DNA of 7,036 nucleotides, from the NCBI GenBank assembly GCA_963743595.1, contig CAVURW010000258.1, positions 1 to 7,036 on the forward strand, read 5' to 3'. Shown one piece after another: positions 1-6,930 of the stretch; the stretch's first letter is position 1; the number at the start of each line of letters is the position of its first letter. Source of the stretch: CAVURW01 sp963743595 (GTDB lineage: Bacteria; Verrucomicrobiota; Verrucomicrobiia; Methylacidiphilales; UBA1321). Both the position numbers and the translations under genes were made by a program. The notes beneath the pieces were generated by a model. The model ran no database searches. It worked only from the letters and a program-made list of their open reading frames with translations, and had not been told where the DNA came from.

Positions 1-292
1 TCGCTCGATCTGGTCGCCTGGTGTTCCAATAGCGCCAGCGAAGAACCGGAAACCACTGCGTTTCGCCTCCGGTAAAGCAGCGTTGGCGATGAGGTGACTG
101 GCCCACCCATTGTGAAGAGGTTAATGCTGATACGATTTCGTCCAGCATGTCGCAAATAAGCCGATGTACTAAATATACACTTCGTGGCAATGAGATACGT
201 TTAGGCGATGACACCTAAGTTTTTTCTAGCAAACTGTGATTACTTGACTACCCAGGCTGATGGTTGCCACGGCTTCCTGCCCGCCCAATGAA
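1..292. other. Left edge and upstream region, no confident gene
   Basis: Bases 1 to about 120 are GC-rich and could hold the end of a neighbouring gene, but the direction is unclear. On the plus strand, frame 1 is open to a TAA at 73-75 (ending TTAFRLR) and frame 2 is open to about 109. On the minus strand all three frames are open across 1-120. I recognise no protein family in any of them. From about 120 to 259 the sequence is more AT-rich and has stops in several frames, as expected of an intergenic upstream region for the rhamnosidase gene. No clear promoter, operator or terminator is visible. Confidence 0.4.
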
Positions 293-2821
293 ATGAAATC
301 TTCGCACATCAGATCTTTTATTCTTTTCGTTCTGTGCGTCGACATCGTTCATGCCGACATCCTGGACACGCGGGGACCCGTACAGAATACCGGCATGCGC
401 GTCATGGCAAACGCGGAGGGCGTGCAGGCTCCCGGATACGTCTGGACGGAACCCGAGGCTTTGTCGGCTTGGACGGCAAAATGGATTAATATAGCCCCAG
501 CCGCAGCGGCCAATCCCGCAGCCAGTTGTCTGCGCCATGTTTTCAAGCTGAAGGCTGCTCCGAGGAAGGTGACTGCATGGATAACCGGGGACGATTATCT
601 TCTCTGGGTCAACGGCCACGCAGCATCCCGCGGCCCCGCAGATCCAGGACGCGATTTTCACGGAAAGGCTTTCCACGGCCTAACCAGCAAGCATCGGTTT
701 TACGATGTGCGGGATCTCACGCCGCTTTTCCAGGCGGGAGCCAATGCGTTGGCAGTGGAGGTAGCCGCCAGTGGCGGCTTTCAGCTTCAGGCCCGGGTCG
801 AATACCCGGACGGCTCCTCAGAGGTAATCGGAACGGACGAAACGTGGCGCGGGATCCCGTGCCCTTATCTCAAGGCCGCCGCGTGGCTGCCGCCCGACGA
901 CGTGAAGAGCAAGCCCATGCATATCGTTGTCTTCGATGCCAAAGCGGAACCAGTTGGCTGGCAGTTGCCGAGTTTTGATGATCGTGAGTGGCCAGCCTGC
1001 AAACTCGGCACTCCACCCGACGACACGCTTGTAATGAGTGAACTTCCGCCGCTGATGGAGGTCTTTTATCCGGACTTCGACGTCAAGCCGGTGTCGGGAA
1101 ATGTCACGATTCCAAGCGAGCCACTGACGGCGGGGCACCCCATTGTGGTGAATGGCGACGGAGATTTCCTTGTCCATTTCAGCCGCGTGATGTCGGGACG
1201 ATGCGGGCTGGCTGTGAATGGTAGCGCCGGCGCGGAGATCTATTTGATCTCCAACGAGACGCCGGACAGCGGCGGGCGCAGTTACGAGGTGAAGTTGCGC
1301 GACGGGTTGCAGTATTTTGAAAGCCGCGATTACTTCTCGCTTGGGACGGTGCGCGTCGTCGTGCGTCATGTCGACAAGCCGGTAGAAATCCGTGAAGTCA
1401 CCGCCGATTATTTGTCCCAACCAGTCGAGTACCTTGGTGCGTTTACGTGCAGCGACGATGCGCTCAATACGCTGTGGAAAAGTGGTCGCTGGTCCACGCA
1501 AATCTGCATGAACACCCAACATCTCGACTCGCCCGAACACCAGGAGCCCATCGGCGACTACGGCGACTACGTCGTCGAGGACCTGGTCAATTACAACGCC
1601 CTGGGCACCAATCCGTGGGTGGCCAAGCAGGACCTGCGCAAGTTTGCCTGGGTAATGGTCAGCGAGGATTACCAAACGTTTCATACAAGCTACAGGCTCT
1701 ATTGGCTCCAGGCGCTGCTTAATTACTACGACTACACCGGGGACCGCACCGTGATCGATGAAGTGGCTCCGCAGGTCTACGGAGTGCTTGATCGATACAC
1801 GACTTATCTCGGCAAGAACGGGATCATCGCCGAGGCGCCCAACTACATGTTCATGGATTGGGTTACCGTCCACGACGACAAGAACCCGACGATTGCCTTC
1901 GCCTGCCATCATCCGCCTGCCGTCATCGGCCAGGGCTACCTGACGGCTCTTTTCTACCGGGGGCTGGTCGATGGCATCCGGGTCGCGCAACTGACCGGCG
2001 ACCAAGGGCGGGTCGCGAAGTATTCCCAACTCCGCCAGCAGGTCGCCTCAGCCTATCAGGCGGAGCTTTGGAACCAAGCGCGCGGGCAATATCGGGACGG
2101 CAAGCCCTTCGTCACCTCCGTGCCGCCGGGCAAGTGGCTGCCGGCCGATGTGCAGATGGAGAGTTTTAGCGTGCAGAACAACGCCTTCGCGGTGCTTTAC
2201 GGCCTAGCGCCCCCGGCACAGCGGGAAGCCGTCGTGCGGGGCATGCTGAAGAATCCAAACTGGGACGTGACTCCCTTCTTCATGCATTTCGTCTTCGACG
2301 CGTTGGCCCAAGGCGGCCTGTTCGATTTCGCAGCGGTGGCGAAGATGCACGAATACGTGGTCGTCCCAGGGACGCAGACCGTGCGGGAGGCGGGCCCGGC
2401 CAAAGGCGACTACAGCCACGGCTGGATCGCCTCGCCGACCTACCAGATGTCGAGCAAGATCCTCGGCATAACACCCGCATCGCCTGGCTTCGACAGCATC
2501 AACATTCATCCGACGCTTTGCGGGCTAGCCTACGCCCGCGGGTCCGTTCCCAGCCGACATGGCCTCATAGGCGTCGACTGGACGAGGAAGGCAGATCAAT
2601 TAGCCATCAAGCTCGATATTCCGCCCGGAACACACGCGAACGTGTGTCTGCAAACAGGCCCCGAGCCTAACCCGCAGTTGCTTTTGGAAGGCAAGCCGCT
2701 GGCGACGAGTACCGGAACCCCATCCGGCGTCCATACGGTCCATGTCCAGTCGGGCTCGATTAGCTTCCAATGCGATCCGGGCCAGTATCAATTTACTGTC
2801 GTGGGGCTTTCGAAGGAGTGA
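293..2821 (+). CDS. Secreted alpha-L-rhamnosidase, GH78 family
   Basis: Probably an inverting glycosidase that removes terminal alpha-L-rhamnose from glycans outside the cytoplasm. The frame is open from ATG 260, but ATG 293 is preferred because it gives a clean signal peptide (MKSSHIRS, then a hydrophobic core, cleavage near VHA-D22). That leaves 842 residues, a normal GH78 length. After the signal comes an N-terminal beta-sandwich typical of rhamnosidases (about 45-190, with LLWVNGHAASRG and YDVRDLTPLFQAGANALAVEV). The (alpha/alpha)6 catalytic domain starts near 385. Its acidic motif DSPEHQEPIGDYGD (412-425) corresponds to DCPQRERLGWTGD of Bacillus RhaB, so D412, E418 and D425 are the likely counterparts of its catalytic and sugar-binding acids. 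E699, in TVREAG before YSHGWIASPTYQ, is the likely general base. A C-terminal beta domain follows (about 725-842). It is the only intact enzyme gene in the window. Rhamnose specificity is inferred from the family. Confidence 0.85.
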   Translation: MKSSHIRSFILFVLCVDIVHADILDTRGPVQNTGMRVMANAEGVQAPGYVWTEPEALSAWTAKWINIAPAAAANPAASCLRHVFKLKAAPRKVTAWITGDDYLLWVNGHAASRGPADPGRDFHGKAFHGLTSKHRFYDVRDLTPLFQAGANALAVEVAASGGFQLQARVEYPDGSSEVIGTDETWRGIPCPYLKAAAWLPPDDVKSKPMHIVVFDAKAEPVGWQLPSFDDREWPACKLGTPPDDTLVMSELPPLMEVFYPDFDVKPVSGNVTIPSEPLTAGHPIVVNGDGDFLVHFSRVMSGRCGLAVNGSAGAEIYLISNETPDSGGRSYEVKLRDGLQYFESRDYFSLGTVRVVVRHVDKPVEIREVTADYLSQPVEYLGAFTCSDDALNTLWKSGRWSTQICMNTQHLDSPEHQEPIGDYGDYVVEDLVNYNALGTNPWVAKQDLRKFAWVMVSEDYQTFHTSYRLYWLQALLNYYDYTGDRTVIDEVAPQVYGVLDRYTTYLGKNGIIAEAPNYMFMDWVTVHDDKNPTIAFACHHPPAVIGQGYLTALFYRGLVDGIRVAQLTGDQGRVAKYSQLRQQVASAYQAELWNQARGQYRDGKPFVTSVPPGKWLPADVQMESFSVQNNAFAVLYGLAPPAQREAVVRGMLKNPNWDVTPFFMHFVFDALAQGGLFDFAAVAKMHEYVVVPGTQTVREAGPAKGDYSHGWIASPTYQMSSKILGITPASPGFDSINIHPTLCGLAYARGSVPSRHGLIGVDWTRKADQLAIKLDIPPGTHANVCLQTGPEPNPQLLLEGKPLATSTGTPSGVHTVHVQSGSISFQCDPGQYQFTVVGLSKE

Positions 2822-2825
2822 AACG

Positions 2826-3006
2826 CACCTCAGCCAATATCTACCTCCGGGGGACAAGTATAGATCGCTTCTCCGTTCACCTTCAGCCAAGCGCCCGTGT
2901 CCCTCATCTGCCGAATAGCCTCCGGGTGAAACTCCCCGTTTGCGCCGGGGCCCACCCAATCATTAATCCGCCGCCCTTGGCGGCTACGTACACCAGGTTC
3001 AGTTTC
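2826..3006 (-). pseudogene. Remnant of GH29 alpha-L-fucosidase (C-terminal piece)
   Basis: Read on the minus strand, this stretch gives NLVYVAAKGG, then after a frame change GPGANGEFHPEAIRQM and GAWLKVNGEAIY. This matches the run in GH29 alpha-L-fucosidases that goes LVDVVAKGGNLLLNVGP, DGEIPPEAV, GEWLKVNGEAIYGTRP. The two pieces lie in different frames, with the shift near 2960. The first frame begins just after a stop, and the second ends at a stop soon after AIYTCPPE. The N-terminal catalytic barrel is absent: upstream on this strand lies the unrelated GH130 region. The remnant lies tail to tail with the GH78 gene, only a few bases from its stop. I read it as a decayed scrap left by deletion or rearrangement. 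Family assignment rests on about 45 recognisable residues. Confidence 0.6.
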
Positions 3007-3130
3007 TAACTCGTACAATGCTCGGAAAGCTTGTCGCAATTTGGCTGCATAATCCCCTTTTCCAGTCGGCCCTTTTTCGTAAGGTCTCCCAATTACAACT
3101 TTTAACTTTTAAAGTTTTTTGGAAATTAAC

Positions 3131-3562
3131 ATGGGAATCAAAACAACATTTTTTTTGGTCCTTTGTCTCTTGGTCCTTTGCTCGATCACAAACGCTCAGG
3201 ATATAACCAAGTTCCAGGTGAAGGAGCCGAATGGAGTTGTCCGGTATTCTCAACCCTTGATCTCCTCCAACAAAGATCTCGGGGAAAGGAATATTTTCAA
3301 TCCATCGGTCATCCAAGTGGGAAACCGCCTGGCGATGCTTTCCCGGGTGTATGCCAGGGGAAACAAGGGATCTCGCATTCAACTGGCCTTCAGCGATGAC
3401 GGACGGACCTTCATTCCACACGCTTCCAACCCCGTGATGGTGAGCGACAGCCCTTTTGATCAGAAAGGATGTGAAGACCCACGCGTGGTCCAGTTCGGCG
3501 GAACCGCGGAAATCGATGACATCGAGACCTTGCTCAAGGGTACGATCGTGCCAGTAAAATAG
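3131..3562 (+). pseudogene. Truncated GH130 mannoside phosphorylase/hydrolase, N-terminal part
   Basis: GH130 enzymes are five-bladed propellers that phosphorolyse or hydrolyse beta-mannosides. ATG 3131 is preferred over TTG 3119, which is in the same frame, because it gives a signal peptide (MGIKTTFFLVLCLLVLCSITNAQ) and has GGAA seven bases upstream. After cleavage the family pattern is clear: RNIFNPSVIQVGNRLAMLSRVY, then SRIQLAFSDDGRTF, then GCEDPRVVQFGGT. Normally the protein would continue with a segment like YYLTYT and run to over 300 residues. Here the similarity ends after GGT and an unrelated tail (AEIDDIETLLKGTIVPVK) leads to TAG, for 143 residues in total. Neither other frame continues GH130, so this looks like a deletion joining the 5' end of this gene to the 3' end of another, not a simple frameshift. 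It cannot form a propeller and is probably inactive. The GH2 gene follows closely. Confidence 0.65.
3155..3184 (+). repeat. Tandem 15-bp duplication in GH130 signal peptide
   Basis: TTGGTCCTTTGTCTC is followed directly by TTGGTCCTTTGCTCG, two copies with a 15-base period and 11 identical leading bases. The repeat keeps the frame and encodes the doubled LVLCL/LVLCS in the hydrophobic core of the signal peptide. It looks like a small slippage duplication. Confidence 0.75.
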
Positions 3563-3604
3563 TTGCCGGAGCTACGATACCCACTTCAAAATTCCATCCA
3601 CCTA

Positions 3605-4543
3605 ATGCATAAATCAGTCCGAAATCGCTCAAGCTTACTTATCGTTCTCCCTGCCTTACTCGCCAGTGTCACGTCCCTGTTTGCCGACTCTCTTCCTGAT
3701 CCGGTGGTTCTTTCGTTCGATTGGCAACTCCAGGACATTTCCAAGGTCGCCAAGACCGGGGAGGAAGTCTCCTCGGCGAGTTTCCAGCCAGCCGATTGGT
3801 ACAAGGCGACCGTTCCGGGAACGGTGTTGACCAGCCTGGTTAACGACAGAGTGTATCCCGAGCCCCTCTACGGGGAAAACGATCGACCGAACAAGATTCC
3901 GGAGAGTCTATGCCGGATCTCCTATTGGTATAGAACAAGTTTTACGGTACCTGGGTCCTATTCGGGCCATCGCGTATGGTTGAATCTCGAAGGCATCAAC
4001 TATCACGCGGACGTCTGGATCAACGGCACGAAAGTCGGGGCGATGACCGGAGCGTTTATCCGCGGAAATTTTGACATCTCAACCCTGGTAAAGCCGGGTC
4101 AGACCGCGACACTGGCCGTACTCGTGGCACCGCAGCCGCATCCAGGCGATCCCCACGAGCACACTATCGCCAGGGGCGTGTCAGGAAATGGCGGCATAAC
4201 GTCTATGGATGGCCCGACTTTTTTCTGCACCATCGGATGGGACTGGATGCCTGCCATTCGCGATCGGGATACCGGTATCTGGCAAAAGGTCTTTCTATCC
4301 GCATCGGGTCCAGTGTTGATCAAGGAACCTCTCGTTACCACCGACCTGCCGCTGCCCAGGCTCGATTCCTCGGATTTGAAGATTCAGGTCAAACTTCAAA
4401 ATCTAACCGATACGCCGGAGAAGGGCATTTTCAAGGGCACATTCGGTGATGTGGCTTTCCAGCAACCCGCGGACATTGACCCGAAATCGACCAAGTTAGT
4501 TTACGCTGGATCCGAGTACAACGCCGCAACTCCATCTCAGTAA
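3605..4543 (+). pseudogene. GH2 pseudogene fragment 1: signal peptide and N-terminal domains
   Basis: ATG 3605 is chosen over in-frame TTG 3563 because it opens a signal peptide (MHKSVRNRSSLLIVLP, cleavage near LFA-D28); no strong ribosome binding site is visible. The jelly roll includes WYKATVPGTVLTSLV, RISYWYRTSF, LNLEGINYHADVWINGTKVG and GWDWMPAIRDRDTGIWQKVFL, all standard GH2 landmarks. Genuine similarity ends near SEY at 4519. From there the frame runs through a foreign tail (AATPSQ) to TAA 4541, while the real continuation (PQLHLSNPKLWWPNGYG) is found one base later from CCG 4524. Confidence 0.75.
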
Positions 4544-5389
4544 TCCGAAGCTCTGGTGGCCCAATGGCTATGGTCCGCAAAACCTTTATCCGGTGCATCT
4601 GGCCTTTGAGGCGGATGGTAGGGAGTCGGACGCGACGGACTTTTCGGTCGGCGTCCGCAAGATTACCTACACCGTGCCGGGCACGGACAATCTGACCGTT
4701 TCGGTGAACGGAGTACGGGTCATGTGCAAGGGCGGTGACTGGGGCATGGATGAAGCCTTAAAGCGAATTCCGCGCGAGCGCCTCGAGGCTCAGGTCCGCA
4801 TGCATCAGCTCGCCAACTATACGATCATTCGCAACTGGGTGGGGCAAAGTACGAGCGAGGATTTGTACGAGTTGTGCGACAAATACGGCATCATGCTCTG
4901 GGATGAGTTTTTTGAAGCCAACCCGGGCGACGGCCCGAATCCCACCGACTTGGACACCTATTTGGCCAATGCGCGGGACAAAATCGTGCGATTTCGGAAC
5001 CATCCTTCGATTGCCATCTGGTGCGGGCGCAATGAGGGCACCCCCACTAAAGAAATCAATGACGGCTTGATGAAACTCATGACCGAACTGGAACCGACCC
5101 GGCTTTATCAGCCCAACTCCTCTTCAGGGCACGGGGCCCACTCGGGAGGCGGCTACAACTGGGAAACTCCCAAGCAGTTTTACCATTTCAAGTACCCAGG
5201 CGAGGTTTTTAAAACCGAGATTGGCAGCGTATCCGTTCCCACTCTGGAAGCGGTTCATGCGATGATGCCCAAGACCGATTGGGAATCGATCAATGATGAT
5301 TGGGCAGAGCATGACCTTGCCCGAGGGGCTTCGGGAGGAGATCGCTATCCCGACGCAGCTCAACGTTCGATACGGCCCGGCGATTAATT
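4524..5389 (+). pseudogene. GH2 pseudogene fragment 2: catalytic barrel
   Basis: Starts in the middle of the protein with no start codon of its own; an ATG-less reading from CCG 4524 joins fragment 1. It contains LWWPNGYGPQNLYPVHL, FSVGVRKITY, NGVRVMCKGGDWGMDE and ANYTIIRNWVGQ. The acid/base glutamate is in WCGRNEG (codon 5034-5036) and the probable nucleophile in FKTEIGS (codon 5217-5219). Both catalytic residues are present. True similarity stops near DRYP at 5351; the frame then ends at TAA 5387-5389 after an unrelated tail (RSIRPGD). The correct continuation (TQLNVRYGPAINLADF) starts from ACG 5353 in the next frame. Confidence 0.75.
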
Positions 5390-6088
5390 TGGCCGATTTC
5401 GTACGGAAAGCGCAGCTCATGAATTATGAGGCGATTTCGGGCGATGTATGAAGGCCGTTTTGTCCAGATGTTCAATCCTGTAACGGGCGTGATCACCTGG
5501 ATGAGTAATCCCGCCCAGCCCAGTTTTGTGTGGCAAATCTACAGCCATGACCTGGAGCCGAACGCCTCTTTTTTCGGCACGCGCAAAGCTTGCGAACCGG
5601 TGCATATCATGCTCAACCAGGATAATGACCACGTGGAGGTGATCAATAACCTGAGCACCCCGGTATCAAGCGCGACGGCTTTTCTTCAAGTCTTCAATAT
5701 GGACGGCAAACCCGTTTATCAAAACCAATGGAAGGTCGAGGCCCCTACAAGCCAGGCGACCGATCTCGGCACCGTAGACTGGCCCGCCACGCTCTCGCCG
5801 GTGCATTTCGTCAAGATGCAATTGAAGGACGCGGGTGGGAAACTGCTCTCGGACAATTTTTATTGGCGTGACCCGTCATTGGGCGAAGGCAACCTGAAAG
5901 ACCTCGAGAAACTTCCTTCGGTTCAATTAAAATCGAATGTTGTGCGGCACGACAGCGACGGCAAGTGCCTGCTCGATGTGACGGTCGAGAATCCGTCAGA
6001 CCAAATCGCCTTGATGGCCCACGTACAATTGCGGCGCAAGACGACCGGCGAGCGCGTTCTGCCGGTTTATTACTCGGATAATTATTAG
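5353..6088 (+). pseudogene. GH2 pseudogene fragment 3: end of barrel and C-terminal domains
   Basis: The first 81 bases (5353-5433) read TQLNVRYGPAINLADF then VRKAQLMNYEA. A single extra base at about 5434 then moves the reading into the frame of FRAMYEGRFVQMFNPVTGVI. The rest codes for the last barrel strand (GVITWMSNPAQPSFVWQIYSHD) and C-terminal beta domains (HVEVINNLSTP, LDVTVENPSDQIALMAHVQL). The final family motif, RVLPVYYSDNY, runs straight into TAG at 6086-6088. Relatives continue for several dozen residues more, so the 3' end of the gene is missing here. Confidence 0.75.
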
Positions 6089-6366
6089 CGATTTATAGTC
6101 TTTGATGGGAAAAGAAGAAAAGCAATATGATTATATTGGGAATGGTTCTCTCGCTTTCAGTCCTGACAGCAAGCATTTGGCGTATGTGGTTCAATCAGGC
6201 AAAAAACAGTTTGTAGTTGTTGATAATAAAGAAGAAAACGCAGTATGACAGCGTTACTAATTTTGGAAAAGGAAGTGTCATTTTTGACTCATCTGATAGC
6301 CTCCATTACCTTGCTGTTAGAGATAAAAATATCTTTTTGATTGAAGTTAAAATAAAGGATAATTAA
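6089..6366 (+). pseudogene. C-terminal remnant of PD40/WD40-like beta-propeller protein
   Basis: Two consecutive propeller repeats can be read if two frame changes are allowed. The first repeat is RFIVFDGK (from 6089), then EEKQYDYIGNG and SLAFSPDSKHLAYVV. The second is KQFVVVDNKEE, then QYDSVTNFGKG, SVIFDSSDSLHYLAV and NIFLIEVKIKDN, ending at TAA 6364-6366. FSPDSKHLAY is the PD40 hallmark, and an HYLA..I.L.E ending is, as I recall, common at the C-terminus of multi-repeat proteins of this type. Both shifts sit at the same point of the repeat, in A-rich runs (6110-6120 and 6230-6239), and each is repaired by removing one A. A short start-to-stop frame lies at 6105-6248 (47 residues), but it is only part of the propeller. 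All earlier repeats are missing; the upstream neighbour is the cut GH2 gene. Function of the parent protein is unknown; propellers of this type usually bind proteins. Confidence 0.65.
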
Positions 6367-6597
6367 ATAGAATGCGGAGAAGAGATTGTATTGAGGACGC
6401 AATAATTGATACAAGATAGCTGAACAATTCAAAGAATATCGCATACTAAGTAAGTTCTGAGGAAACCTTGCAGTATTTATTTTTATGTTGGCGTAATCTT
6501 GTCCGAAAACTACATTTGAAAAGTAAAGAAAGTTTTTGTCTATCCAATCTTACTATCAGCATTTAAAGCTTATCTATAATATTTTTAAAAAATTTAC
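6367..6597. other. AT-rich intergenic stretch without a recognisable gene
   Basis: Stops occur often in the frames I read and no protein motif is visible. G and C make up only about a fifth of 6541-6600, far below the glycosidase half. There is a weak inverted repeat at 6386-6414 (TTGTAT/ATACAA) with no T-run after it, and an isolated TATAAT at 6575-6580 without a good -35 partner. Confidence 0.5.
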
Positions 6598-6626
6598 TTG
6601 ACAAAAACATCTATAAAAATTAGATT
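6598..6626 (+). promoter_or_regulatory. Sigma70-type promoter for the tRNA cluster
   Basis: A perfect TTGACA (-35, 6598-6603) is followed after exactly 17 bases by TAGATT (-10, 6621-6626, four of six matches to TATAAT). The surroundings are strongly AT-rich, and the first tRNA begins about 80 bases after the expected start point near 6633. This is the only strong promoter-like pair I found in the window. An untranslated leader of about 80 nt would be removed by tRNA processing. Confidence 0.6.
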
Positions 6627-6713
6627 CCACAATTCGCTTAAGGGTGTAGTTGTGTGCTTTTTTGCATTTTAAAGCGTAATTGTTGATATTATAAAGTTAT
6701 TTAGGCGGGATTT

Positions 6714-6789
6714 GCTGGCTTAGCTCAATTGGTAGAGCAGCTGATTTGTAATCAGCAGGTTGCGGGTTCGAGTCCCATAGCCAGCTCCA
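6714..6789 (+). tRNA. tRNA-Thr(TGT)
   Basis: A full cloverleaf of 76 nt including encoded CCA. Acceptor stem GCTGGCT/AGCCAGC, D arm GCTC..GAGC, anticodon stem GCTGA/TCAGC with loop TTTGTAA, anticodon TGT at 6747-6749 (reads ACA). The T stem GCGGG/CCCAT has a G-T pair and one C-A mismatch (the tRNA-Gly copy in this cluster has CCCGT), which may be real or a single-base error. First gene of the cluster. Confidence 0.95.
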
Positions 6790-6806
6790 GATTGATGATT
6801 AATGCT

Positions 6807-6892
6807 GGAGGGGTGCCCGAGCGGCCAAAGGGAACGGACTGTAAATCTGTTGGCTTACGCCTACGGAGGTTCGAATCCTCCTCTCTCCACCA
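6807..6892 (+). tRNA. tRNA-Tyr(GTA)
   Basis: An 86-nt class II tRNA with the long variable arm usual for bacterial tRNA-Tyr (TGGCTTACGCCTACG region). Acceptor stem GGAGGGG/TCTCTCC (two G-T pairs), anticodon stem ACGGA/TCTGT with loop CTGTAAA, anticodon GTA at 6841-6843, T arm GGAGG/CCTCC, discriminator A and encoded CCA. It lies 17 bases after tRNA-Thr and is probably on the same transcript. Confidence 0.95.
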
Positions 6893-6930
6893 TGATTCTA
6901 CAGAATGTGATTTAGAAGAATGTAAGATGA

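Larger units (their letters stand above)
3605..6088 (+). pseudogene. GH2 beta-mannosidase-type glycosidase, three frameshifts, 3' end missing
   Basis: One GH2 gene can be followed through three consecutive frames over about 2.48 kb. Its order is signal peptide, sugar-binding jelly roll, immunoglobulin-like domain, TIM barrel with both catalytic glutamates, and C-terminal beta domains. The style (CRISYWYRTSF, WWPNGYG, NWVGQ, YELCDKYGIMLWDEF, VYYSDNY) is that of beta-mannosidases, endo-beta-mannosidases and exo-beta-glucosaminidases, which release terminal beta-mannose or glucosamine; I cannot choose among them. The frame changes near 4523, 5352 and 5434, each time explained by one extra base. 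The reading ends at TAG 6086 directly after YYSDNY, where relatives continue with a segment like FSLLPGE, so the last domain is cut off. About 825 codons remain where 850-950 are usual. With GH130 just upstream it would make a mannoside-degrading pair. If the extra bases are sequencing errors, the gene is intact up to 6085. Confidence 0.8.

Noticed and set aside
248..676. 142-residue open frame on the minus strand
   Set aside because: It overlaps the signal peptide and first domain of GH78 and shows no protein family features.
818..2029. 403-residue open frame on the minus strand
   Set aside because: It lies wholly inside the GH78 gene, whose plus-strand reading has clear family motifs. High GC and codon bias keep the antisense frame open; no motif is seen in it.
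2999..3421. 140-residue open frame on the minus strand
   Set aside because: It is antisense to the GH130 signal peptide and propeller start; its KDQETKDQ stretch is just the reverse of the 15-bp tandem repeat.
4517..5440. Programmed ribosomal frameshifting in the GH2 gene
   Set aside because: The three shift sites share no slippery motif, stop context or visible stimulatory structure, and GH2 enzymes are not known to use frameshifting.
6386..6414. Possible terminator hairpin after the PD40 remnant
   Set aside because: The stem is only six A/T-rich pairs with a long loop and no following T-run.
6575..6580. Perfect TATAAT as an alternative promoter -10
   Set aside because: No acceptable -35 hexamer lies 16-18 bases upstream; in such AT-rich DNA a chance match is likely. 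The pair at 6598-6626 is better.
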